A stretch of 64,000 bases of DNA. It comes from Robinsoniella peoriensis (GTDB lineage: Bacteria > Bacillota > Clostridia > Lachnospirales > Lachnospiraceae). A model generated the notes under the pieces. The model saw only the letters and a list, made by a program, of their open reading frames with translations, ran no database searches and had not been told where the DNA came from. Position numbers and translations under genes: made by a program. Shown here piece after piece: positions 46,819-55,316 of the stretch. Location: the NCBI RefSeq assembly GCF_042680125.1, contig NZ_JBHTNY010000015.1, one strand, 5' to 3'. How positions within the stretch are numbered: the first letter of the stretch is position 1; every line of letters begins with the position of its first letter.

Positions 46819-46843
46819 GAAATTAGATGTTATTATATATAAT
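46815..46843 (+). promoter_or_regulatory. Promoter of the third toxin gene
   Basis: TTAAGA (46815-46820), a 17-bp spacer and a perfect TATAAT (46838-46843). The -35 element overlaps the stop codon of the AraC gene. Confidence 0.65.
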
Positions 46844-46899
46844 AAGATGCATACAGGGTGATGCTGACCTTCATTTTACATAGAATGGAGGTGATGTCT

Positions 46900-46986
46900 A
46901 TGAAACATTTCGATTTCAAGGATTTAATGGCATTTGGAATGTTTATTATAGGATTACTGACGTTCATTTATATGATCTGTCATTAA
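46900..46986 (+). CDS. Putative holin-like type I toxin peptide 3
   Basis: A 28-residue peptide, MKHFDFKDLMAFGMFIIGLL to TFIYMICH, with a short polar head and one hydrophobic helix (about residues 9-26). GGAGGTGAT lies 8 nt upstream of the ATG at 46900; an in-frame ATG at 46894 is too close to the site. Promoter, terminator and a facing antisense promoter are all present, as in the duplicated loci at 517-1326. The sequence is only distantly like that toxin, so this is a separate lineage of the same family. Confidence 0.75.
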   Translation: MKHFDFKDLMAFGMFIIGLLTFIYMICH

Positions 46987-46995
46987 TGAACATAG

Positions 46996-47040
46996 AAAAA
47001 CCACCCTGAAACTTTTGACCAAGCGAACGGGTGGTTTTTC
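46996..47040. terminator. Bidirectional terminator of toxin locus 3
   Basis: A perfect 11-bp stem AAAAACCACCC (46996-47006) / GGGTGGTTTTT (47029-47039) with a 22-nt loop. The arms give U-runs on both strands, so both toxin mRNA and antisense RNA can end here. Confidence 0.85.
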
Positions 47041-47086
47041 TTACTCTAAATAAGGTCAACCCACCTTGTGGGCGGTTGCTCTTTAT
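46996..47086 (-). ncRNA. Putative antitoxin antisense RNA of locus 3
   Basis: Inferred RNA of about 90 nt from the minus-strand promoter at 47093-47121 to the shared terminator. It contains a CCCAC/GTGGG hairpin and TGACCTTATTT, which resembles TGACCTTCATTT in the toxin mRNA leader (46865-46876). This repeats the inverted-5'-end design seen in the two other loci. Ends are inferred. Confidence 0.5.
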
Positions 47087-47092
47087 GTGTTT

Positions 47093-47121
47093 AATATAGC
47101 ATATAGTATTAGAAATTTCAA
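47093..47121 (-). promoter_or_regulatory. Promoter of antitoxin RNA, locus 3
   Basis: On the minus strand TTGAAA (47121-47116), a 17-bp spacer and TATATT (47098-47093). It points toward the toxin gene. Confidence 0.7.
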
Positions 47122-47157
47122 GATAAATAATGGTAATTATAATAATTAGTTTATTTT

Positions 47158-47190
47158 ATCTAGTGATGATCTAGTGATGATCTAGTGATG
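47158..47190. repeat. Three tandem copies of an 11-bp repeat
   Basis: ATCTAGTGATG repeated three times without mismatch, followed by ATATCATC. The 11-bp period is one helical turn. It lies 81 bp upstream of the -10 of the reductase gene and may be a multimeric regulator site or simple replication slippage. Confidence 0.8.
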
Positions 47191-47270
47191 ATATCATCTA
47201 TATCAGGAAGCTGAGGAGGTTGCATGTAAGGTATGCAAATGTCCACAATTGTTCCCTGATTCTGGTAACT

Positions 47271-47299
47271 TTCTACAGAACTTATAAATCTGCTATAAT
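47271..47299 (+). promoter_or_regulatory. Promoter of the aldo/keto reductase gene
   Basis: A perfect TATAAT (47294-47299) with TTCTAC 17 bp upstream (47271-47276). The weak -35 element leaves room for an activator at the upstream repeats. Confidence 0.5.
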
Positions 47300-47333
47300 A
47301 AAGTTAAAATAATAAAGTAGAAAGGAAATGAAC

Positions 47334-48251
47334 ATGAAAAATATCAACATTGGAAATGGAAAAATCCAGGTGCCGGAAATAGGACTTGGATGTATGAGAA
47401 TCACAGAATTAAAGACAAAGGAAGCAGTAAGGTCATTGATTGATACTGCTATGGATCAGGGAATTAATTTTTTTGATCATGCGGATATCTACGCAGGAGG
47501 AAGTGCCGAGGAGATTTTTGGTGATGTGACAGACGCGGGGCTTCGGAACAGAATGCTGATTCAGTCAAAGTGTGCGATACGGCCGGGATGCTGTTTTGAT
47601 TTTTCTAAAGAACATATAATCAACTCGGTAGAAGGCAGCCTGAAACGATTAAAAACGGATTACCTGGATATCCTGCTGCTTCATCGCCCGGATACCTTAA
47701 TGGAACCGGAGGAAGTAGCCGGTGCATTCCAGGAACTGGAGAAATCCGGAAAGGTCCGTTATTTCGGGGTAAGCAATGAAAATCCATATCAAATGGAATT
47801 ATTGAATAAATATTGTGATAATAAAATTCTAATTAACCAGCTGCAGTTTAGTATTGCTCATTGTGGAATCATAGATGCCGGTATTAATGTAAATATTCAT
47901 AATGACGCTGGAACAAACCGTGACGGAGGGGTATTAGAATATTGCAGATTAAAAGATATCACCATTCAGGCGTGGTCACCGTTCCAATATGGAATGTTTG
48001 AAGGTGTCTTCTTAAATAATGAAAAATTCCCGCTGCTAAATAAGACAATTGACCGACTGGCTGAAAAATATCAGGTTTCAAATAATGCCATTGCAATTGC
48101 ATGGATACTGCGGCATCCGGCCAGAATACAGGCAATCGTGGGAAGTACGAATAAACAGAGGGTGGCGGATATCTGCAAAGCATCGGATATTACGCTTACA
48201 AGGGAAGAGTGGTATGAGTTGTATATGGCAGCAGGAAGGCAGCTGCCGTAA
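47334..48251 (+). CDS. Aldo/keto reductase (YdhF-like)
   Basis: About 305 residues, soluble, NADPH-dependent oxidoreductase family. ATG at 47334 is chosen since AAAGGA lies 7 nt upstream; the ATG at 47328 is too close to the site. The catalytic tetrad is present: Asp48 and Tyr53 (FDHADIYAGG), Lys79 (IQSKCAIRPG) and His117 (LLHRPD). The C-terminal nucleotide-binding part has IVGSTNKQRV. The overall pattern is that of E. coli YdhF. Substrate unknown; a role in sugar aldehyde metabolism would be a guess. Convergent with the glutamate decarboxylase gene. Confidence 0.9.
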   Translation: MKNINIGNGKIQVPEIGLGCMRITELKTKEAVRSLIDTAMDQGINFFDHADIYAGGSAEEIFGDVTDAGLRNRMLIQSKCAIRPGCCFDFSKEHIINSVEGSLKRLKTDYLDILLLHRPDTLMEPEEVAGAFQELEKSGKVRYFGVSNENPYQMELLNKYCDNKILINQLQFSIAHCGIIDAGINVNIHNDAGTNRDGGVLEYCRLKDITIQAWSPFQYGMFEGVFLNNEKFPLLNKTIDRLAEKYQVSNNAIAIAWILRHPARIQAIVGSTNKQRVADICKASDITLTREEWYELYMAAGRQLP

Positions 48252-48293
48252 GGATTTTAGCAGTAAAAATATTGTACAGTAAAGTAAACATAT

Positions 48294-48339
48294 AGAACAG
48301 GACAACTGTCCTTTATCATTACAACAGCTGCCCTGTTCT
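48294..48339. terminator. Terminator between reductase and glutamate decarboxylase
   Basis: A 16-bp stem with two G-U type pairs: AGAACAGGACAACTGT (48294-48309) / ACAGCTGCCCTGTTCT (48324-48339). It sits between convergent genes and may serve both. Confidence 0.75.
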
Positions 48340-48353
48340 TCTACTTAAGGATA

Positions 48354-49763
48354 TTAATGAGTAAATCCATAGACCTTCGGCTCTGCTTTTTTTCCATGAA
48401 CCAGTACAGCGGCCTGGTTTAGTTCCTGTATGCCCTCTTTCACATCACGGATCAACAATTCAGCCATGTCATAATTTAAATCAGCACGGCACACAATCCT
48501 TTGAATCACAATGTTTTCCAGGTTCTTTGGCAATGGATAGGTAGGAACCTGCCATCCCCGCATGAGCAGACGGTCCGATAAGTCATAGAGCGTCCATTCC
48601 CGCTTTTCATCCTCTTTCAGCGTATAGCACACAACCGGAAGGTCACTACCATCGTGGTAGATATGGAAAATGCCGGTTTCTTCTAATTGTTCAGCCAGGT
48701 AATGAGCCACGTCCTGGGTCTTTTGCTGGATTCGCTGATATCCTTCTTTTCCAAGACGGATAAAATTATAGTACTGACCAATAATCTGACTTGCGGATCT
48801 GGAAAAGTTCAGGGCTATTGTGGGCATTTTGCCCCCCAGATAATCCACTTCAAAAATTAACTCCTCCGGAAGATATTCTTTGCGTTTCCATAGAACCCAC
48901 CCAATGCCGGGATATACCAGTCCGTATTTATGACCGGAACAGTTGATGGATATAACATTTTTTAAACGGAAATCCCATGGCAGATCCGGATTCACAAAAG
49001 GAACAAAAAGTCCGCCGGAGGCTGCGTCCACATGAATATAAACCTTATGTCTGGTAGATGCATTGTAGGTTTCCAGTATGCGATCAATCGCCAGCATATC
49101 ATCAAACTTGCCTGTATAAGTGATTCCAAGAATACCGACGATGCCAATGGTGTATTCATCCACATATTGAAGTACCGTATTCGGGTCTATGCACATACAG
49201 TCCGCATTCATTGGCACTTCCCGCAGTTCAATATCCCAATAGACACAGAACTTCTCCCAGCACACCTGATAACCCGAGGAAATAACAAGGTTCGGTTTTT
49301 TCGATAGATCAAGTCCAAATTCTGCAGCTCTTTTACGCCAGCGGAATTTCATTGCCATACCTGCCAGCATACATGCCTCAGAGGAGCCTACCGTGGAGGT
49401 ACCGATGGTATCTGCTTCATCAGGAGAGTTCCACAGATGGGAGATCATATTTATGCAGCGGTGTTCGATTTCTGCAGTCTGCGGATACTCTGTCTTGTCA
49501 ATGGCGTTTTTCTCCAGGGTTTCTGACATAAGTTTCACTGCTTCCTCTTCCATATAAGTCTGGCAGAACGTAGCCAGATTCAATCTTGCATTTTCCTCAT
49601 TCATCAGTTCATCTTTAATCAGCTGATAAGCAAGGGCAGGTTCCAGAGGATGCTCACCGATGACATTTTTCGGTATGGGTGAATCTGCCTCTAAAGTCCC
49701 GAATAGCGGGGTATCAAAGGAATCTTTAAACGTTTCTCGTTTCTTGTACTGGTCATATAACAT
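48354..49763 (-). CDS. gadB: Glutamate decarboxylase (PLP-dependent)
   Basis: A 469-residue enzyme converting L-glutamate to GABA and CO2 while consuming a proton. The start is ATG at 49763 (AGGAG 8 nt upstream; the GTG at 49772 overlaps that site). Group II decarboxylase landmarks: VGSSEACMLAGMAMKFRW, the HVDAASGG aspartate, and the PLP lysine in SGHKYGLVYPGIGW (Lys279, close to Lys276 of E. coli GadB). The C terminus ends in Phe-Thr-His, like the pH-responsive tail of bacterial Gad. No glutamate/GABA antiporter is adjacent, so whether this is an acid-resistance gene here is open. Confidence 0.95.
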   Translation of the reverse strand: MLYDQYKKRETFKDSFDTPLFGTLEADSPIPKNVIGEHPLEPALAYQLIKDELMNEENARLNLATFCQTYMEEEAVKLMSETLEKNAIDKTEYPQTAEIEHRCINMISHLWNSPDEADTIGTSTVGSSEACMLAGMAMKFRWRKRAAEFGLDLSKKPNLVISSGYQVCWEKFCVYWDIELREVPMNADCMCIDPNTVLQYVDEYTIGIVGILGITYTGKFDDMLAIDRILETYNASTRHKVYIHVDAASGGLFVPFVNPDLPWDFRLKNVISINCSGHKYGLVYPGIGWVLWKRKEYLPEELIFEVDYLGGKMPTIALNFSRSASQIIGQYYNFIRLGKEGYQRIQQKTQDVAHYLAEQLEETGIFHIYHDGSDLPVVCYTLKEDEKREWTLYDLSDRLLMRGWQVPTYPLPKNLENIVIQRIVCRADLNYDMAELLIRDVKEGIQELNQAAVLVHGKKAEPKVYGFTH

Positions 49764-49795
49764 GATGCTCACTCCTGTTCTGTTTATATTTCATT

Positions 49796-49887
49796 AGAGC
49801 GTGTTTGAAAATTCTTTCTCACAGCTGGGCAAATCTCCTGCAAAGTGGGGCGTGCAGATAGCAGTAATGAATTTCCAAACACGCTCT
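49796..49887. mobile_element. 92-bp MITE-like element with 19-bp terminal inverted repeats
   Basis: The ends AGAGCGTGTTTGAAAATTC (49796-49814) and its inverted partner (49869-49887) match at 18 of 19 positions. The 54-bp centre has no ORF. It resembles a miniature element mobilised in trans, or a long foldback. No clear target duplication was seen at the edges. It lies just upstream of the decarboxylase gene and could affect its transcription. Confidence 0.7.
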
Positions 49888-50036
49888 GGTAGTCCATAAA
49901 GCTTGAACTCGACTACTGGTTTGATAGGTTTATTATATGACATTTTAAAATGAAGTACAATCCTGGAGAATAAATAAGGAAATCTGAGTTAAAGTTTACA
50001 GGGCAGCCGGTAAGCTCTAATGAACCGCAGCAAGCA

Positions 50037-51467
50037 TTAAAACATAATCTTTAGAGAGTAAGCATGATCACATGGCGGTTGTTCCGGAAGGGTGACTTCC
50101 AGGCAGTCCGCTGACTGATAAAAGTCCAGGCAGCAGTTTGTTCCCAACAGTTGAACTTGAGCAACCGTTTTGGAGGAACTGCATTTTTTCAGTGTCTTAA
50201 TACAGAGCTTCCGGTCTGGTGGCCATCCAAAGGTGATTGCATAAACGGCGGTTTGATTCTGCGTAAAACGAAAATCTTCCCAGGTAAAGGTATGGTTCTT
50301 AATATCCGAAGCCAGCCCTTCTTCCACCTGGCTGTTGATTTTTTCAATATTATAATTATCATCCGATACAACAGTGGGCCCTTCTGCAGCTGCCGAAAAG
50401 GGGCGGGTATTGTAAATAGCCTCCCCGTTTATTTTCAGCCAGGAGCCGATCTCATGCAGAACGGCAACGGCATCAGGATGAAAGGAACCGTCTGCATCTG
50501 GTCCTACATTTAACAGTAAATTTCCATTCTTTGCGGTTACATCACAAAGCTGGTGAATGATGCTGCAGGCAGATTTATACTTTGGGTTTTGAACAATACA
50601 CCAGGTGATGTTGTCTTCCAGCCGGTCATCGGTCTGCCAGGGAAAGTCTTTCGCATGGGAAAAACGTCCGCATTCAATATCATAGATTCCAATGCCAGCC
50701 GGAAAATCCTTTTGTTTATAAGAGATGGCAATGTCTTTGCCACTGCAGGTTTCATAATAATGACTGACCATTTTGTAACGGTACGTTTCGTCAATAATAA
50801 AAGAGCGGCTGTCAAAATAGATCAGGTCAGGCTGATATTGATCTACTACCTCATTTACCTTATCCAGCCACATTTGGTTAAATTTATCGTCCGGCAGCCG
50901 ATATGGGTGATACCGGTTCGTCTCCAGAGGTAAAGCATCCCAGTAATACTGCGCATTGGCAGGGTCATAGACATCGGCATCTGTATCGGAGGACATGAAC
51001 CAGCCCCAGAACCACTGATGATGAAATGTGCTCAGTATTTTGATGCCTCTTTTCCGAAATGCTTGAATACACTCACCGGTAATATCTCTTTTCGGTCCAT
51101 AATTGACTGAGTTAACCGGATTTACCTTACTGTCCCACATGGAAAAATTGTCTGCATGTTCCGTGACAGGTCCAGCGTACTTTGCTCCGGATGCCACAAC
51201 CAGGTCAGCCCATTCTTCCGGGTCAAATTTTTCTCCGGTGAACATAGGGTAAAAATCCTTGTACCCAAAGTCATGGAGGGAACCATAGGTTTTTTCATGG
51301 TGGATATTCTGGGCAAGGCCTTTGCCGTACATATTCCGGGAATACCATTCATTTTCATAAGCCGGTACACAGTACGGACCCCAATGAAAAAAAAGTCCGA
51401 ATTTTGCGTCCCGGAACCATTCCGGAGCCTGGCGTTCATAAGGTTTCCAATTTAAATTTGATGACAT
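50037..51467 (-). CDS. GH29 alpha-L-fucosidase (cytoplasmic)
   Basis: A 476-residue retaining glycosidase that would remove alpha-L-fucose. No signal peptide, so it acts on imported oligosaccharides. GH29 landmarks: KFGLFFHWGPYCVPAYENEW near the N terminus, the HADNFSMWDSK block, FHHQWFWGWF, and PDLIYFDS with nucleophile candidate Asp219 (usual motif DxxWFDG; here Tyr and Ser replace two positions). NGNLLLNVGPDADG is also typical. AGGAGG precedes the ATG. It overlaps the esterase gene by 16 nt, and no clear terminator was found behind it. Confidence 0.92.
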   Translation of the reverse strand: MSSNLNWKPYERQAPEWFRDAKFGLFFHWGPYCVPAYENEWYSRNMYGKGLAQNIHHEKTYGSLHDFGYKDFYPMFTGEKFDPEEWADLVVASGAKYAGPVTEHADNFSMWDSKVNPVNSVNYGPKRDITGECIQAFRKRGIKILSTFHHQWFWGWFMSSDTDADVYDPANAQYYWDALPLETNRYHPYRLPDDKFNQMWLDKVNEVVDQYQPDLIYFDSRSFIIDETYRYKMVSHYYETCSGKDIAISYKQKDFPAGIGIYDIECGRFSHAKDFPWQTDDRLEDNITWCIVQNPKYKSACSIIHQLCDVTAKNGNLLLNVGPDADGSFHPDAVAVLHEIGSWLKINGEAIYNTRPFSAAAEGPTVVSDDNYNIEKINSQVEEGLASDIKNHTFTWEDFRFTQNQTAVYAITFGWPPDRKLCIKTLKKCSSSKTVAQVQLLGTNCCLDFYQSADCLEVTLPEQPPCDHAYSLKIMF

Positions 51468-52888
51468 AATGAACCTCCTAACTGACGAGCATCCACAGGA
51501 AATTGATAAAATGAAAGCAAGGGAAGATACGTAACGGCATCTACAGGCGGAACAAAACTGGGGACAGATTCATGGCAGAAGGAAACCTGCGCGTCTCCCT
51601 GAAGGTCCCGGTCCAGGGTAATCAGCAGCCCGTCCAAAATGCCAGGTGCCAAAGTAATGCAGTAAGGGAGAACTTCCCCCAGGCTGTCTTCTATTAAGAA
51701 ACCGCATTCGGCAGGGTTCTGGCTGTAAAGAAACAAAGTCCGGACAACACCGGAGAACCGTAACAGTATCTGATCCCTCTGGATTAATTCTGCACTGTAA
51801 ATGTCCGGCGCCAGAAAGGCAGGGGCATTGCAAAGTACATATCCGCAAAGTTTCGCCATCCTTTCACCCAGAAGTGTGTTGGATACGGAGGAATTATGCA
51901 CGTTATCTGACAAAGAACAGTTTAATGTGGGGAGCACATATACCTTCTGCATAGTATGTGCGGCTCTTCGCTGGACTTCCCGGATTACTGCCCATCCTTT
52001 CTGGTAAGGAGATCCGATTTCCCGGTTCAGCTGGAAGGTGAAAAATGGAATTTCATACCCGAGATCATGCCTTATATTGGAAATAAAATTCAGATATTTT
52101 TCTTCGTACACCTCATAATTTCCATCTGTGGTATCAGCACAGCCCTGATACCACAGGATTCCAATGGGGTGCTGATTTGTCATATTTATTTTGCGAAGCA
52201 TATTCCGGTAAAGTGACCCGGTGCCGTCTTTGTCCCACAGATCAATGGGGGATCCGCCTTTTGCACAGACAATCAGACCTACGGGACAACCGGAGATCTG
52301 CTGTAAGCGGCGCCCAAACGATATCCAGGGTGAAGTGCCTGATACACGAATTTCAGTGTTTTCATTATCATCGCCGGCATCCGTAGATTCGTTCAAAGGG
52401 TGGGTGGCAAGAGCCCAGCGGTTATTGTTGCGCAGTACATGAACACCCAAAGCAGGGGCATCCCCGCCCCAATCCTGTCCGAATCCGGCTGCATTTGACT
52501 GTCCGGCTACTATAAACAGATTTCCAACCCCAATATGAAATCTCACATCCCCACGGAACATCCAGGTATAGGTGCCGTCAGTACTGGCTGAATCCACTCC
52601 CGTTTCAATCCGGTATAATCCACCTTTTGGCAGTGTAAGCGTAATTTCAAATGTGCCGGTAAACCGTTCTTCATCTAACAGTGAAAATTCTGCAGGGGTC
52701 CATGGAACTACCGGATAGTTATTATCCTCCTGCATGATGCGCACTACCGGAATGGCGTATTTTACACCCGCGTTCAGGGCTGCATCCGGTATAGAATAAT
52801 GCCCTTTCAGGGATATGCTTCCACAATCTCCCTCTTTTTGAATAATAGCCCAGTCATCCGGGGCAGATGTTAATATTACTCCAGTCAT
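51452..52888 (-). CDS. SASA-type carbohydrate acetylesterase
   Basis: A 478-residue protein of the sialate O-acetylesterase (SASA, CE6-like) SGNH superfamily, predicted to remove acetyl esters from sugars. The N-terminal beta domain (about 1-120) precedes the esterase core, with FIVAGQSNAAGFG (catalytic Ser131), GILWYQGCADT (oxyanion-type block) and a C-terminal VHNSSVSNTLLG stretch. No signal peptide. The WYQG motif usually continues with Glu-x-Asp; here it is Cys-Ala-Asp. It lies between the binding lipoprotein and the fucosidase in one operon, so acetylated, fucosylated glycan is the likely substrate. Confidence 0.85.
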   Translation of the reverse strand: MTGVILTSAPDDWAIIQKEGDCGSISLKGHYSIPDAALNAGVKYAIPVVRIMQEDNNYPVVPWTPAEFSLLDEERFTGTFEITLTLPKGGLYRIETGVDSASTDGTYTWMFRGDVRFHIGVGNLFIVAGQSNAAGFGQDWGGDAPALGVHVLRNNNRWALATHPLNESTDAGDDNENTEIRVSGTSPWISFGRRLQQISGCPVGLIVCAKGGSPIDLWDKDGTGSLYRNMLRKINMTNQHPIGILWYQGCADTTDGNYEVYEEKYLNFISNIRHDLGYEIPFFTFQLNREIGSPYQKGWAVIREVQRRAAHTMQKVYVLPTLNCSLSDNVHNSSVSNTLLGERMAKLCGYVLCNAPAFLAPDIYSAELIQRDQILLRFSGVVRTLFLYSQNPAECGFLIEDSLGEVLPYCITLAPGILDGLLITLDRDLQGDAQVSFCHESVPSFVPPVDAVTYLPLLSFYQFPVDARQLGGSLCHQI

Positions 52889-52908
52889 CCTAATCTCTCC
52901 TTTAAGCT

Positions 52909-54552
52909 TTATTTTATATTCAGCATTTCTGCCTGTTTATTTAAATTATCTATGTAAGTCAGTATACCGTCTTCCTTCCAGCGGTTAATGACTTCTTTCC
53001 ACATCTTTACAGGGTCTTCATTGCCAATAATGACTTTAGTGAACTCATCTATCATAGTTGAAGTTGAAAATATATCAGACTCTTCTTTTGACATTTGCAA
53101 AAAATCATAGGGCCGTTCAACCATCGTGGTGTTTTCCTGATTCCAGTGAAGGGCTCCGTTGGACATTTCCATAATCTTTCGTCCATACCTTTTATTATTC
53201 TGTTCGCTGGATACAAAATCATCATTGGACCCGCCCCAAGAGGCAAGACTGGTAAATAAATTTAATGAGGGATACTTTTTGAGAAGCAGCTCTGATACAT
53301 TTTCACTGGAGGCATCCGGAAGACAGGAGTATTTCCCGTCCTTGAAATCATAATCCTCCCCCTCTATGCCAAATCTAGTGAGATACCATCCTTCTTTCGA
53401 CAGCAGGTATTCGTACAGATATAAAATTCTTTCCATCTTTTCTTCGTCAACATGGGAAGAAAACAGAGATTCCGACCAGAAAGGGGAACTGCTGTTGCTG
53501 TATCGTTTCCCATCCGAACAGGGGAAAATATTTAAGATACTTATGGCATCTTCAAATGGTTCCGACTCATCGTGGTAGTGGTTCCAATAAGCTTTAATCT
53601 CAGAAAGGGCTGCCGGAGAAGTCTTATATTCCAGGGCACCCAGCTTTCCTCTTGCAAAATCATAGACGGAGTCTACCGTCTTCTTAAGATAAAACTCCGG
53701 GTCAAGGCCGCCGCTGACGTACAATTTTCGATACGCCTTTACCACATCTTCAAATTCCGGCAGAAGATAAGAGGGAAGAAACTGTCCGTCTTTTTTTACC
53801 CAGGTATATACATTACACTCAGGTGCAATACCAAGAATCAGCCATTTGCCAAGTGCCGTACGGTTTCCCACATTGTATCCGATAGTATCATCGATATGAT
53901 TCCCGTCCGGATCTTCTGCCGCAAAAGCTACCGTCATGTCAATAAATGCATCCAGATTTTCAGGTTCTGTTATCCCCAGCGATTCCATCCAGTCTTTGCG
54001 CACGAGCAGTCCAGCATCCGAAGATGACAGATCCATATCGCCAAAGGAAGTTCTGGGAAACGTATATATTTTTCCGTCCTTCTGCTCTAAAAAATGCTGC
54101 AGGGAGTCTACTGTTTTCATAACCTCCGGGTATTTTGAGAGATCTTCCGGCAGAGGCGAGAGCATTTTTCGCGAGATCATATCCGAAAGGGAAAGCGCAT
54201 TATTTTCCGAGGTACCCGTTATTGTCGTTGCGGCAAAGATATCAGGCAGGGAATCAGATACACCCATTACCAGATAGCGCTCGTTGTAATCGGACCAGTT
54301 CAGGTTGACGGGTTTTATCGTTATATTAAACAGTTCTTCCAGATAACGCCACACCCCATCCTTTTCCTTGCTGTTTTCCATTGCCTGGATATTCCAGAAT
54401 CCAATGCTGATCTCCAGATGCTGGCGCAAATCAGCATTCTGCAGGGACTCCGGAAGTTTTTTTTCGGTTTCACCGGGTCCGCTGTTCTTACAGCCCCAGA
54501 GAAAACAAAAGAGAGCGGACATTATTAATAAAATCATTATTTTTATTTTCAT
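52909..54552 (-). CDS. Family 1 solute-binding lipoprotein linked to TCS 2
   Basis: A 547-residue extracellular binding protein of the SBP_bac_1/LipO type. The lipobox FLWGC gives Cys21. The chain has the usual Asp/Tyr-rich sugar-binding pattern (YNVGNRTALGKW, TSFGDMDLSSSDAGLLVRKDW). It is encoded with the histidine kinase and regulator (3 nt after the regulator), not with the permeases, which have their own binding protein on the other strand. It could be a ligand-presenting co-sensor for the kinase or a second binding protein for the importer. Confidence 0.85.
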   Translation of the reverse strand: MKIKIMILLIMSALFCFLWGCKNSGPGETEKKLPESLQNADLRQHLEISIGFWNIQAMENSKEKDGVWRYLEELFNITIKPVNLNWSDYNERYLVMGVSDSLPDIFAATTITGTSENNALSLSDMISRKMLSPLPEDLSKYPEVMKTVDSLQHFLEQKDGKIYTFPRTSFGDMDLSSSDAGLLVRKDWMESLGITEPENLDAFIDMTVAFAAEDPDGNHIDDTIGYNVGNRTALGKWLILGIAPECNVYTWVKKDGQFLPSYLLPEFEDVVKAYRKLYVSGGLDPEFYLKKTVDSVYDFARGKLGALEYKTSPAALSEIKAYWNHYHDESEPFEDAISILNIFPCSDGKRYSNSSSPFWSESLFSSHVDEEKMERILYLYEYLLSKEGWYLTRFGIEGEDYDFKDGKYSCLPDASSENVSELLLKKYPSLNLFTSLASWGGSNDDFVSSEQNNKRYGRKIMEMSNGALHWNQENTTMVERPYDFLQMSKEESDIFSTSTMIDEFTKVIIGNEDPVKMWKEVINRWKEDGILTYIDNLNKQAEMLNIK

Positions 54553-54555
54553 AAC

Positions 54556-55311
54556 TCAATCCTCCCTGTTGCGGTAGGCGGTTGGTGTAATTCCCATAGT
54601 CTTTTTGAATACTTTGGCAAAATAAAAGTAATCCCGGTAACCTGTCTTCAGTGCGATCTCGGAAACGGGGAGATCGGTGTCCTGGAGTAATTTTACCGCC
54701 TGTTCTATACGGAGTTCTGTCACATAACAGCTAAAGGTTTTATTCATTTCCTGGTTAAACAACTGGCTGGCATAATTTGGATTAACGCTGCAATGTTCCG
54801 CAATCTGCTGAATCGAGATGCATTCGCTGCAGTGTTCATGAATATAAGACAGCATACACCTGACAATTCGGTTTTTAACCGGAAATATCGGGAGGTCTTC
54901 TTCTTTTTGTTCTTTTTTCTTCTTTTCCATTGAATGCAGGAATTCCACTTTTTCATATGCCCGCAGGATACTGTCCTGGATTTCCGTAGGAGAAAATGGC
55001 TTGAGGCAATAGCCGATTGCATTCTGCGTCATTGCTTTTTGCACATAGGCAAATTCTGCATGTCCGCTTATGATGGTAAAAACGGTATCAACCTTTTCCA
55101 GATTTGCTGCCTGGAGCAGTTCCAGCCCACCGAGTCCGGGCATTTTAATGTCTACAAATGCAAGGTCCGGCCGTTGGTCCAGAATTAATTGAAGTCCTGT
55201 CAGCCCGTTATACGCTTCACCGGTAATTTCAAAGTATTCCTGGTTAAGCAGAAGTGCCCGCAGACTTTTAATCACCCATTTTTCATCATCAATAATGACT
55301 GCTCTGTACAT
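54556..55311 (-). CDS. AraC-type response regulator (TCS 2)
   Basis: A short 251-residue YesN-type regulator. The receiver (1-120) has Asp8/Asp9, Asp54 (FVDIKMPGLGG) and Lys105-type CLKPFSP. Only a brief linker precedes the AraC HTH (about 150-250; GYRDYFYFAKVFKKTMGITP). It follows the kinase gene by 5 nt and precedes the lipoprotein gene by 3 nt. It probably controls both divergent arms of this locus from the gap at 57135-57485. Confidence 0.92.
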   Translation of the reverse strand: MYRAVIIDDEKWVIKSLRALLLNQEYFEITGEAYNGLTGLQLILDQRPDLAFVDIKMPGLGGLELLQAANLEKVDTVFTIISGHAEFAYVQKAMTQNAIGYCLKPFSPTEIQDSILRAYEKVEFLHSMEKKKKEQKEEDLPIFPVKNRIVRCMLSYIHEHCSECISIQQIAEHCSVNPNYASQLFNQEMNKTFSCYVTELRIEQAVKLLQDTDLPVSEIALKTGYRDYFYFAKVFKKTMGITPTAYRNRED

Positions 55312-55316
55312 TATGA

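Noticed and set aside
47158..47190. CRISPR array
   Set aside because: Units are 11 bp and directly adjacent with no spacers; no cas genes occur in the window.
47213..47229. GAGGAGG followed by ATG TAA upstream of the reductase gene
   Set aside because: The ORF is a start codon followed directly by a stop; no longer frame uses the site. Possible remnant only.
50151..51455. Plus-strand open frames opposite the fucosidase
   Set aside because: No ribosome binding sites or recognisable domains, whereas the minus strand gives a full GH29 protein.
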